A stretch of DNA of 64,000 nucleotides from assembly GCF_000190755.2 (NCBI RefSeq), contig NZ_JH109152.1, positions 744,001 through 808,000 of the forward strand, in the 5' to 3' direction. Shown here piece by piece: positions 43,157 to 53,368 of the stretch. A program made the translations under genes and the position numbers. This DNA is from Methylobacter tundripaludum SV96. Its GTDB lineage: Bacteria; Pseudomonadota; Gammaproteobacteria; Methylococcales; Methylomonadaceae. Under the pieces are notes generated by a model, which worked only from the letters and a program-made list of their open reading frames with translations, was not told the DNA's origin and made no database searches. How positions within the stretch are numbered: the stretch's first letter is position 1; each line of letters opens with the position of its first letter.

Positions 43157-43905
43157 TTCTGCAACCGGTCATTATCGAGGCTGCGGATGCTCAGCGCGAT
43201 GAAGGTGGCGGTAAACAGCAAAAAATAGCTGACATCGACTGTGCTGATCAGGCCGCTTTGGATATTCTGGAAGTGCCTGAGGATCGACAAGTATTCAAAC
43301 AGTTCGCTACGTTGGTCGTTCATGCCGACCGACCAGTCCAAAATCCACAGCAGCAGCAACATACCGAAAGTACCCATCGCGGCAACGGTGGGGTGTCCGG
43401 CGATGCAGGACATAAACAGGCCGATCGCGGCAAACGCGTTGACCAGCAGCAGTAAGCCTAAGATATTGGCAAACAGTTTGCCCAAATCCAGCTCGGCTCC
43501 GAACAGCAAAGATAGCGGCATCAGGGTGATCAGCGCAATGATCAGCAGCATCAGCCCGAGTATGCCTAGGTACTTGCCGAGGATAATGTCGATATTGGAA
43601 ACAGGTGCGGAAAGCAGCAAAGACAAGGTTTTATTGCGGCGTTCTTCGCAGATCAGGCGCATGGTTAATAACGGCGTGACCAACAAAAGAATAATGCCGG
43701 CGTTGCCGAATAATGGCGGCACGATAATGTCGGTCAAGCCGGGCGCGCCTTCAATGGAAGCCAGTTTGGGCTGGAGCGTGGTGAAGGCTTCAACCTGGGT
43801 TAAAAACAAGAACGCCAGGATGAATTGCAGGATGGCTAATATCGTCCAGGCCATCGGCGATAAAAACAGGGATCTGAATTCGCGGGAAGCAATCGTTAAA
43901 ATCAT
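43153..43905 (-). CDS. ABC-2 type permease (GldF-like)
   Basis: 250 residues with six hydrophobic segments, beginning ILTIASREFRSLFLSPMAW, typical of GldF/NosY-like ABC-2 permeases. It lies between the GldG-like gene (4-base overlap) and the ATPase gene. Together they form a complete exporter of the gliding-associated type, which in non-gliding bacteria has an unknown substrate. Confidence 0.9.
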   Translation of the reverse strand: MILTIASREFRSLFLSPMAWTILAILQFILAFLFLTQVEAFTTLQPKLASIEGAPGLTDIIVPPLFGNAGIILLLVTPLLTMRLICEERRNKTLSLLLSAPVSNIDIILGKYLGILGLMLLIIALITLMPLSLLFGAELDLGKLFANILGLLLLVNAFAAIGLFMSCIAGHPTVAAMGTFGMLLLLWILDWSVGMNDQRSELFEYLSILRHFQNIQSGLISTVDVSYFLLFTATFIALSIRSLDNDRLQK

Positions 43906-43918
43906 GGCAATTACCCAG

Positions 43919-44006
43919 TTAGAGAAATGGAACGCAGATGATTATGATTGAATAGGATTTATCTGTGTTTATCATAATCATCTGCGTCATCTGCGTTCCA
44001 TTATAT
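43919..44006. repeat. Inverted repeat between ATPase and permease genes
   Basis: GGAACGCAGATGATTATGAT and ATCATAATCATCTGCG plus CATCTGCGTTCC are inverted around a short AT-rich loop. It may reduce read-through from the ATPase gene to the permease gene. Confidence 0.7.
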
Positions 44007-44027
44007 TTGATGGCTCTGAATACATAC

Positions 44028-44957
44028 TCATAACTCGCGATGTTCTTTGGTTAAGCTGATAAAAATATCTTCCATCGACCTTTTTACCGGGGTCAATTCC
44101 TGTAGTCCCCATCCGGCGGCAATGACAAGCGCGGCAATTTGTTCGGCCGGGTTGGCGGTTACGCTGTGGTGAATGATGATCCTGTTTTCAGTAATGCTTT
44201 CGATAGAACTGATGCCGGGGATGGTCAATAAGCTGTTAATGTCGGGCGTTAGCCGGGTGCTGACTTGCAGGGTGCCGGTATCCATTTGCCGGTTGAGTCC
44301 GGCGATAGTTTCATTCAGGATCAGCTGCCCTTGATCAATGATTTGTACGTGTGTGCAGGATTCCTGCACTTCGGTGAGTATGTGGGTGGACAAAATGACG
44401 CCGTGATCCTGCCCCAACTCCCTGATTAATGCGCGTATTTCCCTGATTTGAATGGGATCAAGGCCGACCGTCGGCTCATCAAGCACGATTACTTCGGGAT
44501 TGTGCAAGATTGCCTGGGCAATGCCGACCCGCTGTTGAAAGCCTTTGGACAGATTGGCGATCAGGCGGTCGGCGACATCGGTTAAGCCACATCGCTCTTT
44601 GGCTCGTTCAATGGCATGAGTGATGGCGTTTTTGTCGATGCCGTGCAGCCGAGCGCAATAAAGCAGGAATTCCTGAACGGTTAATTCTTTGTAGAGCGGC
44701 GGTGTATCGGGCAAGTAACCCAGGTTCAGTTTGGCGGCTTTGGGCTGATCCAGCAGATCGAAACCGTTGATTTTGATTTGTCCGGCGCTGGGTGCGAGAT
44801 TGCCGCACAGCATCTGCATGGTGGTGGTTTTGCCTGCGCCGTTGGCGCCTAAAAAACCGAGTACTTCGCCTTTGGCTAAGGTAAAACTGACATCGTTAAC
44901 AGCGCAATGTTTGCCGTAATAACGGGTCAGGTGCTCGGCTTCGATAAGGGTAGTCAT
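44028..44957 (-). CDS. ABC transporter ATP-binding protein (GldA-like)
   Basis: 309 residues from the ATG of MTTLIEAEHLTRYYG. Walker A GANGAGKTT, signature LSKGFQQRVGIAQ, Walker B VIVLDEPTVGLDP and the switch His in STH are all present. A C-terminal extension (about 220-309) is typical of ABC-2 ATPases. The reading frame is open further upstream, but that part overlaps hflD and is not coding. Confidence 0.93.
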   Translation of the reverse strand: MTTLIEAEHLTRYYGKHCAVNDVSFTLAKGEVLGFLGANGAGKTTTMQMLCGNLAPSAGQIKINGFDLLDQPKAAKLNLGYLPDTPPLYKELTVQEFLLYCARLHGIDKNAITHAIERAKERCGLTDVADRLIANLSKGFQQRVGIAQAILHNPEVIVLDEPTVGLDPIQIREIRALIRELGQDHGVILSTHILTEVQESCTHVQIIDQGQLILNETIAGLNRQMDTGTLQVSTRLTPDINSLLTIPGISSIESITENRIIIHHSVTANPAEQIAALVIAAGWGLQELTPVKRSMEDIFISLTKEHREL

Positions 44958-44964
44958 GCCGGGG

Positions 44965-45588
44965 CTAACGCTGTTGCAGCAGTTTTTGCAATTCAGCCTG
45001 GATTTTTTTACGGTAAAAAAGGAACTTCCAGCGGGTGCCGCCGCATTGTTTCCAAAGAATAGCCGAACGTATCCCGGCCAGCAGACAGGCGCGTATTTTA
45101 TTGACGATGTCTGGTCTGGATAAATATTCCTGATCACCATTGACCATGATTCTCGGTTGCAGGGTGCTGATGGTGGTGTGATAAATATCGCCGAGATTCG
45201 CCAGTACATTCTCATGTAGTTGGCCGAAATGTTCCGATTGTGTCTGGGCGCGCTCAATTCCGGTAAAAATGGTTTTAAGCATGGCCGGTTGCCTGGATAG
45301 TTGGTTCTCCAGGAAAACCAGCGAGGCGGCATAGCGAGCCTGTTCGGGATTGGCTATTTTGAGGCCGGTCATTTGATCGTTAAGCTGTTCAAGTCCCAGC
45401 TTAAGGCCTGATAATCCGCCGTATACGTTTTCCACGCCCTGTTCATCATTAACAAAAAGACTGGCAATGCTGGCCTCAAGGGCGGACGAATCGGCGCTGC
45501 CGGTTGTTGCCAGTTGCTGAACCAGTGCTGCTGCCTGGGCGATGCCGGCAAGCGCGATAGTTTGGTTGGTAATTGTATTTAGCGGCAT
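44965..45588 (-). CDS. hflD: HflD homologue
   Basis: 207 residues, all helical, matching HflD: TIALAGIAQAAALVQQLA at the start, YGGLSGLKLGLEQLNDQM and the C-terminal VNKIRACLLAGIRSAILWKQCGG. In Escherichia coli HflD affects lambda lysogeny by binding CII and associates with the membrane; it usually neighbours mnmA and purB, not seen here. The start overlaps the stop of the EAL/HDOD gene by one base (TAATG). Confidence 0.9.
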   Translation of the reverse strand: MPLNTITNQTIALAGIAQAAALVQQLATTGSADSSALEASIASLFVNDEQGVENVYGGLSGLKLGLEQLNDQMTGLKIANPEQARYAASLVFLENQLSRQPAMLKTIFTGIERAQTQSEHFGQLHENVLANLGDIYHTTISTLQPRIMVNGDQEYLSRPDIVNKIRACLLAGIRSAILWKQCGGTRWKFLFYRKKIQAELQKLLQQR

Positions 45589-46787
45589 TAGTTTATATTG
45601 CCCATAACGTCTTTTGCCCAGTTTATACTGCGAATATAAGCGTCGCCAATAATGGATTGATCGATATCCTTAAAGGCTATTGATGAAATATCCCAATGTT
45701 CATAACTGATGACACACTTAAGCGCTTCGCCGCCCAATCCTTTTTTATGCAATATGGCGGCAACAATATCGTCGGCCAAAGGCAATTGGCTGAGCGCTTC
45801 ATCCAAGGGCATATCCAGTAAGCTGTCCAGGTTGGATAAGATGCCGATCAGGAAAAAATTGTCTGATTTATTGTCGCTCAGGGCAGCCAGTTCCTCACAC
45901 ATTTTGCCGCGGATCAATGCGTTTTGCATGACCGCTTCCGGCTTGTTGGATAAGGACGCCAGCGTCAATATGTTTATCCAGCGTTTTATTTCCTTTAGCC
46001 CCAGATAGGAAATGGCATGATTAATGGACGAAACTTTATTGGGTAAGGAGAAAAATGCGGAATTTATATAATGCAGCAGTTTATAGCTGAGTCCGACATC
46101 CAGGGATATTATCTTGGTCAGGTCTTCAAATTCAACATCCGGGTTGTTAACGGTGTTTAACAGTTGAATGGCGGCTGTTTGATTGACGCTGACGCGTTTG
46201 CCGGAAACGATATTGGGTTTGTTAAAAAAGAAACCCTGGAAATAATCACAGCCTAATTCGACAAGATATTGATACTCAGAATATGTTTCTACTTTTTCTG
46301 CGAGCAGTTGTACATTGTAGGGCTTGAGTTGATTAATGAGTGCCCGAGTTTTAGACTCGCCCATTTCCAGAATGTCCAGCTTGATAATGTCGGCAAATTC
46401 CACCAGCGGCGTCCATTCCTCGGAAAAGACAAAATCATCCAGGGCAATGATGTAGCCTAGCGTTGACAGTTCTTTTAAGTTGGCGACGACTCTTGAGTCA
46501 ATTTCAACATTTTCGAGCACTTCGATAACGATCCTATCTTTAGGAAGGTGTAAAGGTGTTTTATCCAGAATGTTTTGCGTCGTAAAGTTAATGAAGGCTT
46601 TGTGAGGGCCTACTATGGCGTTGAGTCCAAGTTCCAAAATGGTATCGGTAATGACCTGGTTGGTTGCTTGGGTAGCGCCGTCGCTATGATTCAGGTCAAA
46701 ATCATTGCCTCTGAAAAGGAGTTCATAGGCGTAAATATTCAGCTTTTGGTCAAAAATCTGTTGCCGCCCAATTATAATGTCTGCCAT
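45588..46787 (-). CDS. EAL-HDOD (YuxH-type) signalling protein
   Basis: 399 residues. The N-terminal EAL-like domain (about 1-200) is degenerate: the signature reads YELL, and several metal ligands seem absent, so catalysis is unlikely. From about 205 it is an HDOD domain (LTKIISLDVGLSYKLLHYINSAFF, INHAISYLGLKEIKRWI). Such proteins act as regulators, some binding c-di-GMP or partner proteins. Translationally coupled to hflD. Confidence 0.9.
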   Translation of the reverse strand: MADIIIGRQQIFDQKLNIYAYELLFRGNDFDLNHSDGATQATNQVITDTILELGLNAIVGPHKAFINFTTQNILDKTPLHLPKDRIVIEVLENVEIDSRVVANLKELSTLGYIIALDDFVFSEEWTPLVEFADIIKLDILEMGESKTRALINQLKPYNVQLLAEKVETYSEYQYLVELGCDYFQGFFFNKPNIVSGKRVSVNQTAAIQLLNTVNNPDVEFEDLTKIISLDVGLSYKLLHYINSAFFSLPNKVSSINHAISYLGLKEIKRWINILTLASLSNKPEAVMQNALIRGKMCEELAALSDNKSDNFFLIGILSNLDSLLDMPLDEALSQLPLADDIVAAILHKKGLGGEALKCVISYEHWDISSIAFKDIDQSIIGDAYIRSINWAKDVMGNIN

Positions 46788-46931
46788 TTGAATTACTTAA
46801 GGTGTTAAATTTAAATACTTGTAGATCGGGCTTACCCAAAGGGTACAAAAATTTGTCGCGCAACCTCATATATGCCCGGATTTATACCATGATTACCGGC
46901 TATCAGTCGAGTATGATATAAAGCTATTACT

Positions 46932-46960
46932 GTAGAGACGTTGCAATACAGCTTCTCTAC
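46932..46960 (+). promoter_or_regulatory. Inverted repeat upstream of copZ
   Basis: GTAGAGA and TCTCTAC, 15 bases apart, lie 20 bases before the copper chaperone start. It may be an operator or an RNA hairpin; no CueR box was recognised with certainty. Confidence 0.35.
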
Positions 46961-46979
46961 CCACATTAAGGAGACTGAA

Positions 46980-47195
46980 ATGACTGAATCTGTATCGTTA
47001 ACCGTTACCGGCATGAAATGCGGCGGTTGTGAAGCCAATGTGACGAGTAAATTGGAAGCTATCGATGGTGTGTTGTCTGTTAATGCATCAAGCAAAAACA
47101 ACGAGGTCAACGTTGAATTCGATGCTGAAAAAACCAGCTTGGATGTTATTGCTAACGCTATTGTCGATGCGGGTTTTACCGTAGAAACATCGTAA
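46980..47195 (+). CDS. copZ: Copper chaperone with heavy-metal-associated domain
   Basis: 71 residues: a single HMA fold with metal motif GMKCGGC and the usual [11 protein letters not shown] and DAGFTVE ends. The ATG follows AAGGAG. Delivers Cu(I) to CopA, whose gene begins 16 bases later. Confidence 0.92.
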   Translation: MTESVSLTVTGMKCGGCEANVTSKLEAIDGVLSVNASSKNNEVNVEFDAEKTSLDVIANAIVDAGFTVETS

Positions 47196-47211
47196 TGGGA
47201 AAGGTGATTTT

Positions 47212-49452
47212 ATGAATACAAAGACTTCCGACGAATTGCGGCTATCCGTTTTAGGCATGCGTTGCGCTGGCTGCGTCAGCGCCGTTGAGGGCGCCTTGGC
47301 GGCGGTAGAGGGAGTAACTTCAGTTAGCGTCAACTTTGCCGATCATTCCGCCGTGGTTAAAGGCCAGGCCGATCCTGAATTATTAAAGCAGGCCGTTAAA
47401 GCGGCCGGTTATGATGCTGCGGTGATGGAGGGGTTTGAGGATCCTGCCGAACAGGAAGCACAAGAGTTGCAACGCTACCGTCAGCTGATGAAAAAAGCGG
47501 CGGTGGCAGGAGCTTTCGGACTATCGCTGATGGTAGCCGAACATTTTGGCTGGTTGCCGGAAATCGGTTCATCGACAGGTCTATGGGTGTGGCCGGAAAT
47601 CGCCCTGATCACCGTAAGCGTGCTGATCTATTCAGGCTGGCATTTTTACAGTGGTGCGTACAAGTCATTAACGCTGGGGCAGGCGAACATGGACACCCTG
47701 ATTGCCTTGGGTACAGGTTCGGCGTGGCTGTATTCCTGCATTGTTATCGATTATTACGATACCTTGCCGTCCCTGGCGAAACATGCCTATTTTGAAGCTG
47801 CCGTAATGATTCTGGCCTTCATAAATCTGGGCTCCGGTTTGGAGACTCTGGCCAGAGGCAAGACCTCCAGCGCCATTCGGCAACTGATCGGTTTGCAGCC
47901 GCGTACCGCGCGCGTGATCAGAAACGGCGAAGAAATGGATGTTGCTATCGAGCAAGTCGGTTTGGGCGAAACGTTAAGAGTCAGGCCCGGCGAGAAAATC
48001 GCCGTTGACGGCGTGTTGCTGGAAGGGCATTCCACGGTTGACGAGTCGATGCTGACCGGCGAGTCTCTGCCGGTAGAAAAAACCGCAGGTGCGGAAGTGG
48101 TTGCCGGAACCATGAACCAGACCGGCAGTTTTTTGTTTACTGCAACCCGGATCGGCCGCGATACAGCGCTGGCGCAGATTATTAAAAGCGTACGGCAAGC
48201 GCAAAGCAGCAAGCCCGAAATCGCCCGTCTGGCGGATAAAATTTCCAGCGTTTTCGTACCGGCTGTGGTCGTGATTTCCGTGCTGACTTTTTTGATTTGG
48301 TACGCTTTCGGGCCTGAACCTTCATTGGGTTACGCCTTTGTTACTTCAATGACCGTTCTGGTGATCGCTTGCCCTTGTGCTTTGGGCTTGGCGACGCCTA
48401 TTTCGGTGATGGTCGCGGTGGGCCGCGCCGCCCAATCGGGGATTTTGATTCGGAAGGGCGAAGCCTTGCAAACGGCGGGAAAACTGACTTGCTTAATACT
48501 CGATAAAACCGGCACGGTAACCGAAGGCAAACCGACAGTTTCTACTGTTGAAGCCATTGGCGACATTAGCGAAGAGCAGGTGCTGCACTGGGCGGCGAGT
48601 ATCGAATCAGGCTCGGAACACCCGTTGGCGGCGGCTATTTTGTCGGCAGCGGAAGATAAACAAATCAAATTGGAAAAAGTTAAACAGTTTGCCGCCGTCG
48701 CGGGTCACGGGGTAATGGCGACAATTAACGAGCGGCGCGTGTTGTTCGGCAACAAGGCGCTGATGGATGAGCAAGGCGTTAGCTTTACACGCTTTAACGA
48801 CCGGCTGGAACAACTGTCGGCTTTGGGCCAAACGCCGATGCTGCTTGCCGTAGATAACAAAATAACCGGCATTATTGCCGTTTCCGATCCGATTAAAAAG
48901 GATTCGGCACATGCCGTGCAATTGTTGAAAAATCAGGGCGTGCGCATCATCATGGTGACCGGGGACAATCAAATAACCGCTCATGCCATTGCCGAACAGG
49001 CAGGTATTTCAGAAGTGCGGGCGCAGGTGTTGCCACAGGATAAAGCGACGGTAGTTAAAGAGTTGCAGCAAGCGGGTGAAATCGTCGGCATGGTCGGCGA
49101 CGGTATCAACGACGCACCTGCATTGGCTCAGGCTGATGTCGGTTTTGCGATCGGTACAGGAACCGATGTCGCTATTGAAAGCGCCGATGTGGTTATTTTG
49201 CAAGGTTCCTTGCTCAAAGTGCCTGAAGCCATTGAATTATCCAAAGCGACGGTCATCAATATCAAACAAAATCTGCTCGGTGCGTTTTTCTATAACACGA
49301 TCAGCATTCCGGTTGCGGCGGGTCTGTTGTATCCTCTATTCGGCATTTTGTTAAACCCGATGATTGCCGGTGCGGCTATGGCCATGTCTTCAGTGACCGT
49401 GGTTACCAATGCCAACCGTTTGCGCTGGATGAAATTTGTTGAGCATAAATAG
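47212..49452 (+). CDS. copA: Copper-exporting P1B-type ATPase
   Basis: 746 residues. One N-terminal HMA domain with GMRCAGC, then eight membrane helices; TGES actuator motif, the Cu-binding CPCALG in helix 6, phosphorylation site DKTGT, the SEHPLA nucleotide motif and [10 protein letters not shown]. It pumps Cu(I) out of the cytoplasm. Forms an operon with copZ. In a methanotroph copper supply and defence are central because particulate methane monooxygenase needs it (context is inferred). Confidence 0.97.
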   Translation: MNTKTSDELRLSVLGMRCAGCVSAVEGALAAVEGVTSVSVNFADHSAVVKGQADPELLKQAVKAAGYDAAVMEGFEDPAEQEAQELQRYRQLMKKAAVAGAFGLSLMVAEHFGWLPEIGSSTGLWVWPEIALITVSVLIYSGWHFYSGAYKSLTLGQANMDTLIALGTGSAWLYSCIVIDYYDTLPSLAKHAYFEAAVMILAFINLGSGLETLARGKTSSAIRQLIGLQPRTARVIRNGEEMDVAIEQVGLGETLRVRPGEKIAVDGVLLEGHSTVDESMLTGESLPVEKTAGAEVVAGTMNQTGSFLFTATRIGRDTALAQIIKSVRQAQSSKPEIARLADKISSVFVPAVVVISVLTFLIWYAFGPEPSLGYAFVTSMTVLVIACPCALGLATPISVMVAVGRAAQSGILIRKGEALQTAGKLTCLILDKTGTVTEGKPTVSTVEAIGDISEEQVLHWAASIESGSEHPLAAAILSAAEDKQIKLEKVKQFAAVAGHGVMATINERRVLFGNKALMDEQGVSFTRFNDRLEQLSALGQTPMLLAVDNKITGIIAVSDPIKKDSAHAVQLLKNQGVRIIMVTGDNQITAHAIAEQAGISEVRAQVLPQDKATVVKELQQAGEIVGMVGDGINDAPALAQADVGFAIGTGTDVAIESADVVILQGSLLKVPEAIELSKATVINIKQNLLGAFFYNTISIPVAAGLLYPLFGILLNPMIAGAAMAMSSVTVVTNANRLRWMKFVEHK

Positions 49453-49454
49453 CT

Positions 49455-49658
49455 TTAGACATAGTGCCTGACATATTCGCGAACGAATAGTCGCATTGGC
49501 GCATTGCGTAGCTGATATTGTTGGTAAGCCTGATTGACATCGGTTGGCGTGATATGGGCATATACCCCGAATCCTGTTTTCGAGGTGAATTCGTCGCTTA
49601 ATATTTCAATAAATATTGTCCAGGATGAATCTGCTGTAGCTGTGTTTTGCGTTGTCAT
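49455..49658 (-). CDS. Small uncharacterised protein
   Basis: 67 residues, with GAGG 7 bases before the ATG. It contains WTIFIEILSDEFTSKTGFG and ends APMRLFVREYVRHYV. No membrane helix or Cys. It converges with copA, 2 bases from its stop. No family recognised. Confidence 0.55.
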   Translation of the reverse strand: MTTQNTATADSSWTIFIEILSDEFTSKTGFGVYAHITPTDVNQAYQQYQLRNAPMRLFVREYVRHYV

Positions 49659-49846
49659 GACCGTACCTCTAAAAAGACTAAATTAAATTCATCAGGTATC
49701 TAGCATAAAGAGTGCCGAATTAAAAATAGCTTTATATGACATTGTGTTAGGGATTGCTGTACATTGTTTTTTGGGCAGTATGACAATAAACCGGCAATAA
49801 CTTTCCCTGGTTTCTTGTCAGCAGGGTAGATTTTTTTGAAGGGATG

Positions 49847-49880
49847 GTATCGTTCCCGCGTTGGAATACGGGAACGATAC
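49847..49880. terminator. Perfect 12-bp hairpin after ispA
   Basis: GTATCGTTCCCG and CGGGAACGATAC are separated by 10 bases, 11 bases past the ispA stop on the minus strand. There is no immediate T run, so it may be a repeat-type palindrome instead of a factor-independent terminator. The rest of 49659-49891 shows nothing. Confidence 0.5.
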
Positions 49881-49891
49881 AGGGTAAAAAC

Positions 49892-50788
49892 TTAATGATC
49901 CCGTTGAATAATATAAAGCGATAAATCGCGCAATAAATCGGCTTCGCTGCCGAAAATATTCAGGTTGTCCAGCGCTTGCTCATGCAGTTCCTGCGCTTTT
50001 TGTTTGGCTCCGGCCAGTCCTAACAGGGCAGGGTAGGTGGGTTTGTCGTTATCCTGGTCTTTGCCTTGAGTTTTTCCCAATGTTGCGGTATCGCTTTCTT
50101 CGTCGAGAATGTCATCCTTAACCTGGAACGATAAGCCGATGCACTTGGCGTAATTATCCAGTTTTTTGGCCACATCCGGGTCTATATCCGCTTTCGCCAG
50201 CGTCGCCATATTGACGCTGGCACGAATCAACGCGCCGGTTTTATGGATATGCATGTTTTCAAGTTCAGGCAAGGTCAATTTTGTGCCTACCGATTCCAGG
50301 TCGATAGCCTGACCGCCCACCATGCCTTGGGAACCGCTGGCTTTGGTTAAAGCGATAATCATTTTCAGGCGGCCTTCAGCGGTTGCTGTAATGCTGGGAT
50401 CATTGGCCAGTATTTCAAAAGCCAAAGCCTGCAGCGCGTCGCCGGTTAAAATAGCGGTCGCTTCATCGAAAGCGACATGGCAGGTGGCTTTGCCGCGGCG
50501 AAGATCGTCATCGTCCATCGCCGGTAGATCGTCATGTATCAATGAATAAACGTGGATGAACTCGACAGCGCAAGCCGGGCCGTCCAATGCTTCGGGGGCT
50601 ATGCCCAGCGTTTTCCCGGTGCAATAGGTCAGCATCGGACGCATGCGCTTGCCGCCGTCCAATGTGCTGTAGCGCATCGCCCGATGCAGCTTTTGCGGCA
50701 ATATGCTTTCGCTGGGAAGGCGAGCGTCTAAAGCTCTTTCTACGCGGTTTTGACAAAAATCAAGATAGTCTTTTAACGCATTACTCAT
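49892..50788 (-). CDS. ispA: Farnesyl/geranyl diphosphate synthase
   Basis: 298 residues. Both Asp-rich motifs are present: [14 protein letters not shown] and DDILD, with GGKRMRP and GGQAIDL. It extends isopentenyl units to farnesyl diphosphate, the substrate of the squalene synthase at 7600. The ATG of MSNALKDY overlaps the end of xseB by 8 bases; a longer frame starting at 50827 lies inside xseB and is rejected. Confidence 0.95.
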   Translation of the reverse strand: MSNALKDYLDFCQNRVERALDARLPSESILPQKLHRAMRYSTLDGGKRMRPMLTYCTGKTLGIAPEALDGPACAVEFIHVYSLIHDDLPAMDDDDLRRGKATCHVAFDEATAILTGDALQALAFEILANDPSITATAEGRLKMIIALTKASGSQGMVGGQAIDLESVGTKLTLPELENMHIHKTGALIRASVNMATLAKADIDPDVAKKLDNYAKCIGLSFQVKDDILDEESDTATLGKTQGKDQDNDKPTYPALLGLAGAKQKAQELHEQALDNLNIFGSEADLLRDLSLYIIQRDH

Positions 50789-51014
50789 CGGTAAATGGCT
50801 CCAGGGTTTGAGTGCCGTTTTTTTCAATTAGGATTTGAACTTTCTGTTCGGCCTCTTGCAGGGCTTTTTGACAGGTGCGAGTCAGGTTGACCCCGCGCTC
50901 AAATGACTTTAATGATTCTTCGAGCGAAATATCGCCTTGTTCAAGCTGGCTAACCAGCTGCTCAAGTTCGGCGAGAGAGTCTTCGAATAAAGTCGCGGTT
51001 TTCTTTTTCGGCAT
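50781..51014 (-). CDS. xseB: Exodeoxyribonuclease VII small subunit
   Basis: 77 residues with the XseB pattern [33 protein letters not shown]. It works with XseA to degrade single-stranded DNA. The xseB-ispA order with overlapping ends is common in Proteobacteria, where dxs often follows; dxs is not here. Confidence 0.95.
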   Translation of the reverse strand: MPKKKTATLFEDSLAELEQLVSQLEQGDISLEESLKSFERGVNLTRTCQKALQEAEQKVQILIEKNGTQTLEPFTDE

Positions 51015-51050
51015 GAGGTAAAAAAAAATTTAATGGTACGATGTATTATT

Positions 51051-51110
51051 AAGGCGAAGGGCAAAAGGCAAAAGGCGAAAAATTTGTGCCTTTCGCCTTT
51101 TGCCTTTCGT
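51051..51110. repeat. Interspersed inverted repeat (GGCGAAAG family), copy 4
   Basis: AAGGCGAAGGGCAAAAGGC and GCCTTTCGCCTTTTGCC pair closely with a very short loop, between divergent xseB and parE. It lies in the promoter region of both genes. Confidence 0.85.
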
Positions 51111-51152
51111 TCTGCATTATATATGAAATTGAATTGTGAGTGATTAGGAAGT

Positions 51153-53045
51153 ATGAGTAACGAATATAACGCGGCGGCAATTGAAGTTTTAAGCGGATTG
51201 GAGCCGGTACGAAAGCGTCCCGGCATGTACACGGACACCACAAGGCCCAACCATCTGGTACAGGAAGTCGTTGATAACAGCGTCGATGAGGCGATGGCGG
51301 GCCATGCCACGGCAATTGACGTGGTCTTGTATAAGGACGGCTCGGTGCTGGTCAGCGATAATGGCCGGGGCATGCCGGTCGATATACATCCCGAGCAAGG
51401 CATTCCCGGTGTTGAGGTGATTTTGACCCAGCTGCATGCGGGCGGAAAATTTTCCAATAAGAATTACCAGTTTTCCGGCGGTTTGCATGGCGTCGGCGTC
51501 TCGGTCGTTAACGCCTTGTCGGCAAAGCTGGAAGTGGAAGTCAAAAGGAATGGCAAGATTTACCGAATGGACTATGCCGATGGCGAAAAACAAACTGAAC
51601 TGGTGGAGACCGGCACGGTCGGCAAGAATAATACCGGCACGTCTATCCGATTCTGGCCGAATGAAAAATATTTCGATTCCAATAAAATATCGGTTTTAAA
51701 GCTGAAGCACGTGTTGCGCGCTAAGGCGGTTTTATGTCCGGGCTTGAAAATATCCCTGAAAGTCGATCAAACCGACGAAGAATATTTTTGGTGTTATCAG
51801 GACGGCCTCAAGGAATATTTGCTCGATCGCATCGGCGATATTGACTATTGTCCTGAACAGCCGTTTATGGGCAACATGGCCGCCAATCATGAAGCCGTTG
51901 AATGGGGCATCGTCTGGGCGATTGAAAATCCGGCGGAAGTGCTGGCCGAAAGCTACGTGAATCTGGTGCCGACGGCGCAAGGCGGAACCCATGTCAATGG
52001 CTTGCGGGCAGGCCTGACCGAAGCGATGCGCGAGTTTTGCGACATCAGGAATATCCTGCCGCGCGGCGTTAAAGTCGCCCCGGAAGATGTCTGGGAAAAC
52101 TGCCATTTCGTATTGTCGGTAAAATTGGAAGATCCGCAGTTTTCAGGGCAAACCAAGGAGCGGCTCAGTTCCCGCGAATGCGTGGCTTTTGTGTCCGGCG
52201 TGGCTAAAGACAGCTTTAGTTTGTGGTTAAACCAGAATCCTGCCGAAGGCGAGAAAATCGCCGAAATTATTATTTCCAGCGCGCAAAAGCGATTGCGTTC
52301 CAATAAAAAAATCATCCGCAAAAAAATCACCTCGGGCCCCGCATTACCGGGCAAACTGGCCGACTGTTCGGCGCAGGATATAGCCCGGACTGAATTGTTC
52401 CTGGTCGAAGGGGATTCGGCCGGCGGTTCGGCCAAACAGGCGCGGGAGCGGGATTTTCAGGCGATTATGCCGTTGCGCGGCAAGATTTTGAATACTTGGG
52501 AAGTTGAGTCCAATCAGGTGATGGCTTCGCAGGAAGTTCATGATATTGCCGTTGCTCTGGGCATAGAGCCGGGTTCCAGCGATTTGCAGAACTTGCGTTA
52601 CGGCAAGGTGTGCATCCTGGCCGATGCCGATTCTGACGGTAACCATATTGCCACTCTGATCTGCGCCTTGTTTTATCAACATTTCAATGCACTGGTGGTG
52701 GCCGGTCATGTTTTTGTCGCGATGCCGCCTTTATATCGTATCGATGTCGGCAAACGGGTGTTTTACGCGCTGGATGAGGCCGAACGTCAGGGTGTGCTTG
52801 ATCGTATTACCGCCGAAAAACTTAAAGGCCAAATCAATGTGCAGCGCTTTAAAGGTCTGGGCGAAATGAATCCCAGCCAGCTTCGGGAAACCACGATGAA
52901 TCCGGATACTCGCAGATTGGTACAGTTAACGGTGCTCGAAGACGATGACACCAACGGTCAGCTGGATTTATTGCTGGCTAAAAAACGCTCGCAAGATAGG
53001 AAAGTCTGGCTGGAAACCAAGGGAAATCTGGCGGATATAGCTTGA
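51153..53045 (+). CDS. parE: DNA topoisomerase IV subunit B
   Basis: 630 residues, the length of ParE and shorter than GyrB. GHKL ATPase motifs: EVVDNSVDEA, SDNGRGMPVD and GGLHGVGVSVVNALS. The TOPRIM part has ELFLVEGDSAGGSAKQARERDFQAIMPLRGKILN and DADSDGNHI. Together with ParC it separates daughter chromosomes. An AGGAAGT motif precedes the ATG. Confidence 0.96.
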   Translation: MSNEYNAAAIEVLSGLEPVRKRPGMYTDTTRPNHLVQEVVDNSVDEAMAGHATAIDVVLYKDGSVLVSDNGRGMPVDIHPEQGIPGVEVILTQLHAGGKFSNKNYQFSGGLHGVGVSVVNALSAKLEVEVKRNGKIYRMDYADGEKQTELVETGTVGKNNTGTSIRFWPNEKYFDSNKISVLKLKHVLRAKAVLCPGLKISLKVDQTDEEYFWCYQDGLKEYLLDRIGDIDYCPEQPFMGNMAANHEAVEWGIVWAIENPAEVLAESYVNLVPTAQGGTHVNGLRAGLTEAMREFCDIRNILPRGVKVAPEDVWENCHFVLSVKLEDPQFSGQTKERLSSRECVAFVSGVAKDSFSLWLNQNPAEGEKIAEIIISSAQKRLRSNKKIIRKKITSGPALPGKLADCSAQDIARTELFLVEGDSAGGSAKQARERDFQAIMPLRGKILNTWEVESNQVMASQEVHDIAVALGIEPGSSDLQNLRYGKVCILADADSDGNHIATLICALFYQHFNALVVAGHVFVAMPPLYRIDVGKRVFYALDEAERQGVLDRITAEKLKGQINVQRFKGLGEMNPSQLRETTMNPDTRRLVQLTVLEDDDTNGQLDLLLAKKRSQDRKVWLETKGNLADIA

Positions 53046-53368
53046 TGCAATGCGTTAATTAGCTTGTATAAATGCACCGTGAAGGCACGAACGACTGCAT
53101 GGATGCAGGAGGTAGAGCAACGCAGGAGCAGTTGCCGAGAACACGAAGACAAATCTAAACTTCGTGCCTCGGCAATTGCTCCTGCATAATCCACACGGAT
53201 GTTGTTAATGCAGTCCTGCATTTATTCTACGCCGAAAATCTGGTGCTGGACGTCGCGTCGTTAAGGGTCGTCCGATAAAGTATATTATGCAGATAGCGCT
53301 CCTTGTTGCTGTTAAAATATTTGCACAACGGATTTATTGAATTACGCCGTATGCTATCAGGATAAAGA
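53046..53368. other. parE-uvrC intergenic region with large palindrome
   Basis: The palindrome at 53122-53185 has arms GCAGGAGCAGTTGCCGAG and CTCGGCAATTGCTCCTGC plus inner CGAAG/CTTCG. An outer pair, ATGCAGGA near 53104 and TCCTGCAT near 53214, surrounds it. It may terminate parE transcription. No gene seen in the remaining sequence. Confidence 0.7.

Noticed and set aside
44958-45332. N-terminal extension of the ABC ATPase frame
   Set aside because: The ATPase begins at MTTLIEAEHL; the extension overlaps hflD and has no homology to ATPases.
44965-45588. hflD as a prophage sign
   Set aside because: HflD is a chromosomal host gene; no integrase, capsid or tail genes are nearby.
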